34,549 nt of DNA from CAZART01 sp964487555 (GCA_964487555.1 CAZART010000053.1:1-34549); one strand, 5' to 3'; positions 25,259 to 32,868 are shown, counted from the first letter of the stretch. Numbers and translations: made by a program. Notes: generated from the sequence alone by a model not told the origin.

Positions 25259-26038
25259 TCATCGCCCATTGAACTCCGGCTTCCGCCGCTCAAGAAAAGC
25301 AGCGACGCCTTCAACGAAGTCCTTCGTTGCGCAGCACTGTCCGAACAGGGTTGCTTCATGGCGAAGACCCTCGGGCAGGGGCATGTCGCTCGAGTGAAGC
25401 GCTTCAAGCGCGAGGCCGACGGCAATGGGTGCTTTCGACAGGATGCCACGCAAAAGCTCCTTCGTTCCGTCGATCAGTGTCTCGGACGAAAACATGCGGT
25501 TTACGAGCCCGATCTCGTGGGCCCTCTGTGCGGAGATTCGCTCGCCGGTCAGGATCATCTCCGTCGCCCTACCCAGGCCGATCAGCCGCGGGAGGCGCTG
25601 CGTGGCGCCGTATCCCGGGATGATGCCGAGATTGACTTCCGGCTGTCCGAACGAAGCATGCTCGGAGGCGGTGCGCAGGTGACACGCGAGCGCAAGCTCA
25701 CAGCCGCCACCGAGCGCGAAACCGTTCACAGCCGCCACGACCGGTTTCGGGAGCGACTGGATTCGATTGAACACGGCCTGGCCGCGAAGGGCGAAGCGGT
25801 GTCCTTCCATCACGCCCATGGATTTGAACTGGGATATGTCGGCACCGGCAGCGAATGCCTTTGCTCCGACGCCGGTCAGGATGACGCCCTTCACGGCATC
25901 GTCGCGGTCGATCGCGACCAAACAGTCCTCAAGCTCGTCGAGCACTTCACGGCTCAGTGCGTTCAGCTTGTCGGGCCGGTTCAGGGTAATCAGCGCGATG
26001 CCTTCAGCGACATCGTAGATAAGGGATTCGAGGTTCAT
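25259..26038 (-). CDS. Enoyl-CoA hydratase/isomerase family protein
   Basis: A 259-residue crotonase-fold protein. AFAAGADISQF is the first oxyanion-hole segment and GFALGGGCELALAC the second. Glu114 and Glu134 (QPEVNLGIIPGYG) match the two catalytic glutamates of true enoyl-CoA hydratases, so hydration of short-chain 2-enoyl-CoA in fatty-acid breakdown is the most likely activity. The length is normal. It lies 43 bp after the two-pass membrane protein gene and 28 bp before the CBS protein gene. A metabolic gene inside this otherwise membrane-related run is unexpected and may be chance operon building. Confidence 0.92.
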   Translation of the reverse strand: MNLESLIYDVAEGIALITLNRPDKLNALSREVLDELEDCLVAIDRDDAVKGVILTGVGAKAFAAGADISQFKSMGVMEGHRFALRGQAVFNRIQSLPKPVVAAVNGFALGGGCELALACHLRTASEHASFGQPEVNLGIIPGYGATQRLPRLIGLGRATEMILTGERISAQRAHEIGLVNRMFSSETLIDGTKELLRGILSKAPIAVGLALEALHSSDMPLPEGLRHEATLFGQCCATKDFVEGVAAFLERRKPEFNGR

Positions 26039-26081
26039 CGGACGGGATGACGATCGAGGAATGCCACGCGCGTCGAAGGAG

Positions 26082-27020
26082 TCACTGCTTCAAGCGGGAG
26101 CGATCCGCCGTGGAATCGGACTCGGGCTGCTGTTCCATTTCGTACGTATCCATCTCGCCGAGAAGATCGACCGACTGGGAAAAGACGTCCTCAATTTCTT
26201 CTATAGCGGCTTCGGTCTCTTCGACTTCGCTCAAGAGCGTATCGAGCTGGAAGGTGATTTCTTCCGGATTCCGGAGCGTGAGCGACTGCTCGTGAATGTA
26301 CTTGACGACGTCTTCGATGGTCTCAAGTTGCGCCTCGATGATCTCCAGATTCTCATTACTCTTCTTAAACCGCTCCAGGCGCTGCTCGAGAATATGCAGA
26401 CGCCGCTGTTTTATTGAGCGCACCTTGGGTGAATCATCCGCCATATCTTCGCGGAGGGACGAGATGGCCTGTATGACCTCGCTCTCGGCGCCACTCTGAA
26501 CCGTGTACTCGTACCGTTCTTTTTGATAGAGAAGGTTGAGATAAGAATCGAGCAGCCCGTCGATCTTATCGAGGTGGCTTTCGAGCAGCCCCTGCGTGGC
26601 GTAGCTCAGCTTCCGATAATTCGTGCGGATGTCCTTCTCCAGCTTACGCAGTCGAGCATAACGGCGCTGACTGTTCTTGGTCAGGACCTGGAAAATCTCC
26701 TTCTGCGAAGGCGGCTTGGCGTGCTCCGCTGCACGCTGGGAACGTATGGCGCGCCGAAAACGATCATTACGAGGAACGATCCCGAGATACATGAGCTCGA
26801 GGGCGGCCGTCAAGATCAGCACGACGTTCGACCATGGCCCAGGACCTGCCAGGAAAAAGGAAATGAGCATGGCCACGATCAAAAACCCGAGATTGATCGG
26901 GTTCAGGAAGGCCTCTTTGGTGTAGTTAATGTCTACGTCGTTCATGAACTGCTGCACGTCCTGGTGCCTCGTGCGTCGTGCGGGGCGGCCGGATGCCGTC
27001 GCTATCGTCTTCGATGTCAC
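26082..27020 (-). CDS. Two-pass membrane coiled-coil protein in the pspA operon
   Basis: A 312-residue protein that I cannot assign to a family. A short polar N terminus (1-40) precedes two adjacent hydrophobic segments (about 44-60, INLGFLIVAMLISFFLAG, and about 65-82, VVLILTAALELMYLGIV). A long charged helical and coiled-coil region follows (about 110-300) with many Glu, Lys and Arg. A membrane anchor with both ends and most of its mass in the cytoplasm is likely. The GTG start at 27020 is well supported: it overlaps the stop of the previous gene as GTGA. An ATG at 26945 would remove 25 residues. By position it is the candidate membrane partner of the PspA-like proteins. Confidence 0.8.
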   Translation of the reverse strand: MTSKTIATASGRPARRTRHQDVQQFMNDVDINYTKEAFLNPINLGFLIVAMLISFFLAGPGPWSNVVLILTAALELMYLGIVPRNDRFRRAIRSQRAAEHAKPPSQKEIFQVLTKNSQRRYARLRKLEKDIRTNYRKLSYATQGLLESHLDKIDGLLDSYLNLLYQKERYEYTVQSGAESEVIQAISSLREDMADDSPKVRSIKQRRLHILEQRLERFKKSNENLEIIEAQLETIEDVVKYIHEQSLTLRNPEEITFQLDTLLSEVEETEAAIEEIEDVFSQSVDLLGEMDTYEMEQQPESDSTADRSRLKQ

Positions 27021-27538
27021 ATTCGACCTATCGTCTTCTCGGGCCGGTCGTCCCGACCCCTTGTAGGGCGTTCGGTGGACCTCCGGCCCTCGGCGTTCGA
27101 CGCTTCCACCGAGGAATCCCGTTGCCCGTGAGCATCAGGATCTCCATTCTCCCCTGTGCGACTCAGCTGCGTCTCAACCTGCGAAGCTCGATCCTCTTCC
27201 TCTCCGCCCATCTGGCGTTTCAACTGCCTTACCAGTGCCTGGGCGCGCTGCCGCTGAAGCTCCTCTTCCAACGCTTCCGTCCCTGCTTGATGCTCGGCAT
27301 CCTCCGCGCTGTCGAGTGCGATGTCGAGTCGTGCCTCGTGACGCGCCGTCTCCATCGCGAGTTCGTCGACTAGATCTTTCTGCTTATCCAGTAGATCCTG
27401 CCCCTCGGTGACCTTCTCCACAGCCGAGCGTACGGACTCTTGCCGTTCCAGGGTGCGCACCGCCTTCTTCAGCTCCTTGAGCTTCCGAAGGTGCGCCTTT
27501 TCGGCCTCTTTATACCGCTGATATTCTTCGGGGGTCAT
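27017..27538 (-). CDS. Small coiled-coil protein sharing the PspA C-terminal signature
   Basis: A 173-residue, highly charged, soluble protein between pspA and the two-pass membrane protein gene. Residues 63-77 read ETARHEARLDIALDS, almost the same as ETARNEARMELALDS at 178-192 of the PspA next door. About 30 residues on, ALVRQLKRQMGG mirrors EIVKQFKLEMGL of PspA. It therefore looks like a shortened PspA relative without the long N-terminal hairpin. The C-terminal 55 residues are polar and low in complexity. The ATG at 27538 was chosen because the frame upstream runs into GAACG-type low-complexity DNA; that longer form would add 21 residues. Its TGA overlaps the next start (GTGA). Confidence 0.78.
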   Translation of the reverse strand: MTPEEYQRYKEAEKAHLRKLKELKKAVRTLERQESVRSAVEKVTEGQDLLDKQKDLVDELAMETARHEARLDIALDSAEDAEHQAGTEALEEELQRQRAQALVRQLKRQMGGEEEDRASQVETQLSRTGENGDPDAHGQRDSSVEASNAEGRRSTERPTRGRDDRPEKTIGRM

Positions 27539-27622
27539 GGCAATCGGCGTCCGTCGTTCATGGTTCGTCGTTCGCACGTCAGAAGCATTCGGCTCGATCA
27601 CGCAAAACGAAGAACGCAGAAT

Positions 27623-28393
27623 CTACTCCGTTCTCGTGCGCTTGCCGATAGTTTTCGCGGCCTCTTCTGCCTCTTGCTCGGGAATCTCGACCTTCTCCTC
27701 TTCTTTCGTTGCAGCCTTCGTGTCGCCGAGGCCCATTTCGAGCTTAAATTGTTTGACGATTTCTGAGGCGCGGATCGCTTCCGCATCCTCCTCGATCTTC
27801 AGCGCGTCGCTGTCGACCGAGTCGAGAGCGAGTTCCATCCGAGCTTCGTTGCGCGCGGTCTCTTCCTGGATACGCGTCAACATTTCGTCGTGCGTCTGAT
27901 CGATGCCGGAAACCTCGAACTGCTCGAGCGTATCTGCGATACGTGACTGCCACTTGGCGCGCTCGTGCGCACGTAGCGCTTCCTTCGCCTCCGCAATCTT
28001 GCGATCCTTTTCGCGCATGAAGGCCTTCTTGACCTGAATCGATTTGTCGTAGGCCGCCGAGGCATATTTCAGCTGTTCGCGAACACGAATGAGCGTTTCC
28101 CTGGCCTTTTCCAGACTGACGGCATACTGCTGCGCGATGTCGTCGCGGCCGGCCTGAATGCCGGCTTTGACCTTCGCGGTCAGGTTCTTGATTTCGTCTT
28201 CATTGCGCTTTAGCTCCTTCTGAAGCATGATGACGTTCGCCTTGACGGTGGCGATGTTCTCATTCATCTTCGGGACCTGGTCGTTCAGCTCCCGGATGTT
28301 TTGCTCCAGAATGAGGCGCGGATCTTCCATGGACGAGATGGCTCCGCCGAAAATCGAATTGATGAGTCGCTTAAAACGCGTCCAGACAGACAT
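27623..28393 (-). CDS. pspA: PspA/IM30 family protein
   Basis: A 256-residue member of the PspA/Vipp1 (IM30) family, bacterial relatives of ESCRT-III that coat and protect the inner membrane under stress. The amphipathic N terminus MSVWTRFKRLINSIFGG is followed by the typical EDPRLILEQNIRELNDQV, a long coiled-coil hairpin (about 25-145) and the C-terminal helices with ETARNEARMELALDS. The tail after about 225 is acidic and flexible. The ATG at 28393 gives the exact family start; the frame is open upstream into the phosphorylase gene, but that part is not protein-like. It is followed at 84 bp by its small relative and then by a two-pass membrane protein gene. Confidence 0.92.
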   Translation of the reverse strand: MSVWTRFKRLINSIFGGAISSMEDPRLILEQNIRELNDQVPKMNENIATVKANVIMLQKELKRNEDEIKNLTAKVKAGIQAGRDDIAQQYAVSLEKARETLIRVREQLKYASAAYDKSIQVKKAFMREKDRKIAEAKEALRAHERAKWQSRIADTLEQFEVSGIDQTHDEMLTRIQEETARNEARMELALDSVDSDALKIEEDAEAIRASEIVKQFKLEMGLGDTKAATKEEEKVEIPEQEAEEAAKTIGKRTRTE

Positions 28394-28439
28394 GATCTTT
28401 AACGATGAATGCGCGAAACAGGCGTCTAACCGGCGCAGG

Positions 28440-28457
28440 CGGCACGTGGATGTGCCG
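28440..28457. promoter_or_regulatory. Inverted repeat in the pspA leader
   Basis: CGGCAC and GTGCCG are separated by 6 bp, 47 bp upstream of the pspA start. It could be an operator or, if transcribed, a leader hairpin. Confidence 0.4.
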
Positions 28458-28481
28458 TCTCGCGTTTCCGGGTCGTCAAGC

Positions 28482-28510
28482 AATATAAATAATCCACCCC
28501 CTCTAACGTA
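28482..28510 (-). promoter_or_regulatory. Possible pspA promoter
   Basis: On the minus strand, TACGTT (28510-28505) and TATATT (28487-28482) are 17 bp apart. The -10 is good but the -35 is weak. It lies in the 149-bp gap between the phosphorylase stop and pspA; no sigma-54-type TGGCAC-N5-TTGC site was seen. Confidence 0.35.
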
Positions 28511-28542
28511 GGTGCTCTCCGGAAAGATGCACGAGGCGGCCG

Positions 28543-29886
28543 CTACGGCCTCTGCAACCGCCATTCGCCGCCCGCGTATCGGTCGAGCAGCAAACTGGAC
28601 CGGCGCGAGGGCGATTCCTGGCCGATTTCGTACGCACCCCGGATGGCCTTCTCGTATGCATTGAGACTTTCTTTCCGTCGGGTATAGAAATGCGCCAGTG
28701 CGTCCCCTCGCTGGACGGGGTCGCCGACGGTTTTCTGCAGAACGATGCCGGCAAGCGGATCAACGTCATCTTCCTTCCGCATCCGCCCGGCGCCCATGAC
28801 TGTGGCCGTATGTCCCACGGTCAATGCATCGAGACCGGTGACGTAGCCGTCTCTGTCAGTGGTCACCTCGCCGGCCGGTTCATAACCCTCGCGTGTAAGG
28901 GGATCATCGAGCAGGCGCACGTCCCCGCTCTGCCGCTCCACCAGTCGCCGGAACGTATCAAACGCAGCGCCCGATCGAACGGACTCGTCCGCCACGCGGC
29001 GACCTTCTTCCGGAGATTCGGCGCGGCCTCCAAGCGCGATCATCTCACCCGCCAACGTCAGCACCAGCTCCATGACATCCGCGACCTCCTCACCCTGAAG
29101 GCAGTGTATGGATTCGACGACCTCCGGCCAGTTTCCCACCGACCGTCCCAGCGGTGTATCCATATTCGTCATCCACGCGACCGTCCGTTTTCCGAAGTGC
29201 TCGCCGATGTCGACCAGGGTTTCGGCCAGTTCTCGCGCACGGGATTCTTCCTTCATGAACGCGCCGCGGCCGCACTTCACGTCGAGCACAAGCGCGTCGA
29301 TGCCCTCCGCCAGTTTCTTGCTCAGAATGGAAGAGGCAATGAACGGGATGAATTCGACGGTTCCGGTGACGTCCCGGAGGGCGTAGAGCGATCGGTCGGC
29401 CGGTGCCACTTCATTGGTTTGGCCGATCAGAACGACCCCCAAGTCGGCCAACTGCTCTTTGTACTGGCGGGTCGAAAGATCGGTGCGGAATCCCGTGATC
29501 GATTCCAGCTTGTCGAGAGTGCCGCCCGTGAACCCCAGCGCCCGCCCGGAGATCATCGGGACGGGAACGCCGCACGCGGCGACAATGGGAGCCAGGATGA
29601 GCGATATCTTGTCGCCGACTCCGCCGGTGGAATGCTTGTCGACCTTCGTGCCCGGAATGGCGGAGAGGTCGAGCACCTCGCCCGATTGGAGCATCGCCTC
29701 CGTCAGCGCGAAGGTCTCCGATCCGCTCAGGCCGCGCAGAAATGCGGCCATCAGGAAGGCGCTCATCTGGTAATCGGGTACGTCGCCGCGCGTATAGGCA
29801 TCCACGAGGGTGTGGATCTGCGACGGCTCCAGTTCGGCGCCGTTACGCTTGGCAACGATGACGTCAACGACGTTTAAATCGGGCAT
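28543..29886 (-). CDS. deoA: Thymidine/pyrimidine-nucleoside phosphorylase
   Basis: A 447-residue member of the nucleoside phosphorylase family II, which splits thymidine (or several pyrimidine nucleosides) with phosphate to base and sugar 1-phosphate. The phosphate-binding block KHSTGGVGDKISL is present, as are SGRALGFTGGTLDKLE, LYALRDVTGTVE and SILSKKLAEG, which hold the substrate-contacting Arg, Ser and Lys. Thymidine-specific and broad-range enzymes cannot be told apart by eye, so the symbol is tentative. The ATG at 29886 starts the usual N terminus (LNVVDVIVAKRNG). It lies only 4 nt after the T tract of the upstream terminator and has no visible ribosome binding site. Confidence 0.92.
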   Translation of the reverse strand: MPDLNVVDVIVAKRNGAELEPSQIHTLVDAYTRGDVPDYQMSAFLMAAFLRGLSGSETFALTEAMLQSGEVLDLSAIPGTKVDKHSTGGVGDKISLILAPIVAACGVPVPMISGRALGFTGGTLDKLESITGFRTDLSTRQYKEQLADLGVVLIGQTNEVAPADRSLYALRDVTGTVEFIPFIASSILSKKLAEGIDALVLDVKCGRGAFMKEESRARELAETLVDIGEHFGKRTVAWMTNMDTPLGRSVGNWPEVVESIHCLQGEEVADVMELVLTLAGEMIALGGRAESPEEGRRVADESVRSGAAFDTFRRLVERQSGDVRLLDDPLTREGYEPAGEVTTDRDGYVTGLDALTVGHTATVMGAGRMRKEDDVDPLAGIVLQKTVGDPVQRGDALAHFYTRRKESLNAYEKAIRGAYEIGQESPSRRSSLLLDRYAGGEWRLQRP

Positions 29887-29890
29887 AGTC

Positions 29891-29922
29891 AAAAAAAGGC
29901 GACCCGCCGTCGCAGGTCGCCT
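29891..29922 (-). terminator. Intrinsic terminator of rpmE2
   Basis: On the minus strand GGCGACC ... GGTCGCC (arms 29915-29921 and 29898-29904, plus one A-T pair) with a 10-nt loop is followed by seven T. It lies 23 bp after the rpmE2 stop and ends 4 nt before the start codon of the phosphorylase gene. Confidence 0.85.
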
Positions 29923-29944
29923 GGGAAAAGTCGATGAAGGATAC

Positions 29945-30169
29945 TTATTCCTCTTCCTCTTCCTTCTTGACCCCGTAGCGGCGTCTGAACTTCTCGACGC
30001 GGCCGGCCGTGTCTACGTACTGCCGGCGACCGGTGTAGAAGGGATGATTGGTCGAATCAACTTCCGACGCGTACGTATCGGTGTCCATCGTCGAGCGCGT
30101 GTCGAACTCTGTCCCGTCTGCGAGGCGCACGGTGATCGTCTTATAATCGGGATGAATATCCTTCTTCAT
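29945..30169 (-). CDS. rpmE2: 50S ribosomal protein L31 type B
   Basis: A 74-residue L31 of the zinc-free type: MKKDIHPDYKTITVRLADGTEF, then TRSTMDT, STNHPFYTGRRQYVDTAGRVEKFRRRYG and a terminal run of Glu. There are no CxxC pairs, so it is the type B form, which replaces the zinc-containing form when zinc is scarce in some bacteria or is the only form in others. It is followed at once by a strong terminator. It lies 72 bp after the HEPN gene; no promoter was clear in that gap. Confidence 0.95.
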   Translation of the reverse strand: MKKDIHPDYKTITVRLADGTEFDTRSTMDTDTYASEVDSTNHPFYTGRRQYVDTAGRVEKFRRRYGVKKEEEEE

Positions 30170-30241
30170 GACTCAAAAATTCTCGGAGGGGCTCTGTGTC
30201 GGTATTCAGCGGGGCATGAACGTGTCCGCGCACCAGTTGTT

Positions 30242-30628
30242 TCAGGCCACGGTGCGTGTGATGAAGTTCGTGATGCTGTTCACGAAAGCCTCGGATTCAG
30301 CCAATATATGTTCCGAGTCCTGTTTCGAGACGGCGAAGTCGTACGCGTAGTCGCCGACTTCCTGAAGTTCTGAAGCCCGTGTGAACGCTTCGCCCGCACG
30401 GGCGGGGAGTGGACCCTTTTTAACGAACTGTTCGATGAACGAGGAGCGGATGCCTTGCTTCGACGAGAACGCCTGCGTTTCTTTGAGCAGCATGGCCTGT
30501 GCCGCATAGAACATGGCGAAGTAAGCCCGTGAGGCGCACGAGTCGAAGTCCTCGAGCTCGAAGAGGACCGCCGCGCTTCGCAGATACTTCTGCGCCTTGT
30601 TTAGCAGGGCTTCTATTTGTTCTTCCAT
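30242..30628 (-). CDS. HEPN domain protein (UPF0332-like), unpaired
   Basis: A 128-residue all-helical HEPN protein. The signature SRAYFAMFYAAQAMLL is clear, and the C-terminal helices with GDYAYDFAVSKQDSEHIL fit the family. In HEPN RNases the motif is Arg-x4-6-His; here Arg34 is present but the His position is Tyr41, so RNase activity is doubtful. Such proteins often sit beside a minimal nucleotidyltransferase (MNT) antitoxin gene. None is present on either side: uvrB is upstream and rpmE2 downstream. The ATG at 30628 gives a typical length. Its upstream region holds a perfect 12-bp palindrome at 30699-30710. Confidence 0.88.
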   Translation of the reverse strand: MEEQIEALLNKAQKYLRSAAVLFELEDFDSCASRAYFAMFYAAQAMLLKETQAFSSKQGIRSSFIEQFVKKGPLPARAGEAFTRASELQEVGDYAYDFAVSKQDSEHILAESEAFVNSITNFITRTVA

Positions 30629-30698
30629 GTGTAGGACTGTTCCGATCGTATCTACATCACAAAGTAGGCGACCCTCATAGCTGCGATTGCTACGATTT

Positions 30699-30710
30699 TT
30701 GAACGTTCAA
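30699..30710. promoter_or_regulatory. Perfect 12-bp palindrome upstream of the HEPN gene
   Basis: TTGAACGTTCAA is a perfect palindrome 71 bp upstream of the HEPN start. Its TTGAAC could also serve as a -35 element, but no good -10 is found at a normal distance. Confidence 0.4.
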
Positions 30711-30740
30711 TACCGCTGCACATCTCGCCGGCGTCCACGC

Positions 30741-30785
30741 ATCCACACGCGCCGGCCGCACGTGGATCCTCGCAAAACGGCCGGC
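30741..30785 (-). terminator. Interleaved inverted repeats after uvrB
   Basis: GCCGGCCG (30751-30758) pairs with CGGCCGGC (30778-30785), and ATCCAC (30741-30746) pairs with GTGGAT (30762-30767). The two hairpins interleave. There is no T tract on the minus strand after them, so this is not a standard intrinsic terminator, although it lies 31 bp past the uvrB stop. Confidence 0.35.
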
Positions 30786-30816
30786 ACAAAGCGCGTGACG
30801 TTCCGTGCCGTCCGTC

Positions 30817-32868
30817 TTAATTCTCCCTGAGCTGCTGCTCAATCTGCCCGATGGAATCGCGCAGCTCGGCCGCCTTTTCGAATTCGAGGTTTTCGGCGGC
30901 CTCGAGCATTTCTTTACGCATCTGCTTGACGAGGTCGCGCTTCTGGTCGTCCGTCAGGTGCTTGACGACCGGGTCGACGATGGGACCGAGCTGCTCCGGG
31001 CCGCTGTAGTACCGGCCGGTTTGGGCGTGGTAATCGGCACGTTCTTCTGCGATGACCGTCCCCCGCATGATGTCTTCGAGCGACTTGTAGATCGTCGTCG
31101 GCGTGATGCCGTGCTCCTCGTTATATGCGAGCTGGATCTCGCGGCGACGGCCCGTTTCTTCCATCATCCGCTCCATCGATCCCGTGATCCTGTCGGCGTA
31201 CATGATGATCCGGCCGTGCACGTTGCGCGCTGCGCGGCCGGCTGTCTGGATCAGCGAGCGCTCGCTGCGGAGGAAGCCCTCTTTGTCGGCATCGATGATG
31301 GCCACCAGTGAGACCTCGGGCATGTCAAGCCCTTCACGAAGGAGATTTACTCCGACCAGCACGTCGAAATGGCCGAGGCGAAGGTCTCGCAGAATTTCGA
31401 CCCGCTCGAGGGCATCGATGTCGGAGTGCATGTAGCGCACCTGCACGCCGTAGGAGGCCAGGTAATCCGTCAGGTCCTCCGCCATGCGCTTGGTCAGCGT
31501 CGTTACGAGTACGCGTTCTTTCCTATGGATACGCTTTCGGATCTCTTCGAGCAGGTCGTCGATCTGATTCTCCGAAGGCCGCACCTCGACCTCCGGATCA
31601 GGCACGCCGGTGGGTCGGATGATCTGCTCGACGAAGATGCCCCCTGTTTTCTCCATTTCATAGTCCGACGGGGTCGCACTGACGAAGATAACCTGGTTCT
31701 GCTCGGCCTCGAACTCCTCAAACGTCATCGGGCGGTTATCGAGTGCGGAAGGCAGGCGAAAGCCGTGTTCGACGAGGGTCAACTTGCGTGCCCGGTCGCC
31801 GTTGTACATGGCCCGAACCTGCGGTATCGTCACGTGACTCTCGTCGATGACGAGAAGCATGTCTTTGGGAAAATAATCGAAGAGGCAGTAGGGCCGCTCC
31901 CCCGGCTTTCGACCGGTCAAATGGCGCGAGTAGTTCTCGATCCCCGAGCAGTATCCGACCTCTTTGATCATCTCCACGTCGAACAACGTGCGCTGTTCGA
32001 GCCGCTGCGCTTCGAGCATGCGGCCGTCATCGCGGAGCACGGCCAGCCGCCAGCGGAGCTCCTCCTGAATGCTCCCGATCGCCGCCTCCATCTTGTCCTT
32101 CGGCGTGACGAAGATTTTCGCCGGGTAGATGGTCAGGTAATGTTCGTCGCGGATCGTGTTGCCGCTTACCGCCTCGAATATGGAGATCTTTTCGATCTCG
32201 TCGCCCCAAAACTCGAGCCGATAGGCGGTCTCCTCTGCATAGGCGGGAAAGATCTCGACGACGTCGCCTCGGACGCGGAAGGTGCCGGGAGAGAATTCGA
32301 CGTCGTTGCGCACATAGTAGATGTTGATGAGCCGGTGAAGCAGGTCGTTTCGGCCGATCTCCATGCCCACGCGTGCCTGCACGATTTCCGCCTTGTACTC
32401 TTCCGGAGAACCCAGGCCGTAGATGCACGAAACGGACGCTACGACGATTACGTCGCGGCGTCCCGAGACGAGTGAGGACGTGGCACGCAGGCGAAGGCGG
32501 TCGATCCGGTCGTTGATCGACATGTCCTTCTCGATGTACGTATCCGTTGGGACGACGTACGCCTCGGGCTGGTAATAGTCGTAATATGAAATGAAAAATT
32601 CGACGGCATTCTGGGGAAAGAAAGATTTGAGCTCGGCGTAGAGCTGCGCGGCCAGCGTCTTGTTATGGCTCATGATGAGCGTTGGCCGGCCCAGATTCTT
32701 GATGACGTGTGCCATCGTGAACGTCTTGCCGGTGCCGGTCGCACCGAGCAGCGTCTGATAGGGATCGCCTCGAAGCGAACCTTCGGTCAGCTCTTCGATC
32801 GCCCGGGGCTGATCGCCTGTCGGTTCGAAGGGCGAAATCAGATCAAACCGGTCTTCAGCTACTTCCAT
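30817..32868 (-). CDS. uvrB: UvrABC excision nuclease subunit B
   Basis: A 683-residue UvrB, the damage-verifying helicase-like subunit of bacterial nucleotide excision repair. Walker A is GATGTGKT (42-49), the DESH box is VIDESHVT, and the beta-hairpin that probes DNA includes YYDYYQPEAYV (95-105). Helicase motif VI is present as QTAGRAARN. The C-terminal UVR domain that contacts UvrC reads LEFEKAAELRD. The ATG at 32868 gives the family N terminus (DRFDLISPFEPTGDQP) and normal length; the frame upstream runs 129 codons into the next gene and low-complexity DNA and is not family-like. No ribosome binding site or LexA-type box was recognised in the 181-bp upstream gap. Confidence 0.96.
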   Translation of the reverse strand: MEVAEDRFDLISPFEPTGDQPRAIEELTEGSLRGDPYQTLLGATGTGKTFTMAHVIKNLGRPTLIMSHNKTLAAQLYAELKSFFPQNAVEFFISYYDYYQPEAYVVPTDTYIEKDMSINDRIDRLRLRATSSLVSGRRDVIVVASVSCIYGLGSPEEYKAEIVQARVGMEIGRNDLLHRLINIYYVRNDVEFSPGTFRVRGDVVEIFPAYAEETAYRLEFWGDEIEKISIFEAVSGNTIRDEHYLTIYPAKIFVTPKDKMEAAIGSIQEELRWRLAVLRDDGRMLEAQRLEQRTLFDVEMIKEVGYCSGIENYSRHLTGRKPGERPYCLFDYFPKDMLLVIDESHVTIPQVRAMYNGDRARKLTLVEHGFRLPSALDNRPMTFEEFEAEQNQVIFVSATPSDYEMEKTGGIFVEQIIRPTGVPDPEVEVRPSENQIDDLLEEIRKRIHRKERVLVTTLTKRMAEDLTDYLASYGVQVRYMHSDIDALERVEILRDLRLGHFDVLVGVNLLREGLDMPEVSLVAIIDADKEGFLRSERSLIQTAGRAARNVHGRIIMYADRITGSMERMMEETGRRREIQLAYNEEHGITPTTIYKSLEDIMRGTVIAEERADYHAQTGRYYSGPEQLGPIVDPVVKHLTDDQKRDLVKQMRKEMLEAAENLEFEKAAELRDSIGQIEQQLREN

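Noticed and set aside
28394..28564. N-terminal extension of PspA
   Set aside because: It overlaps the end of the phosphorylase gene and would bury the amphipathic N terminus that defines the family.
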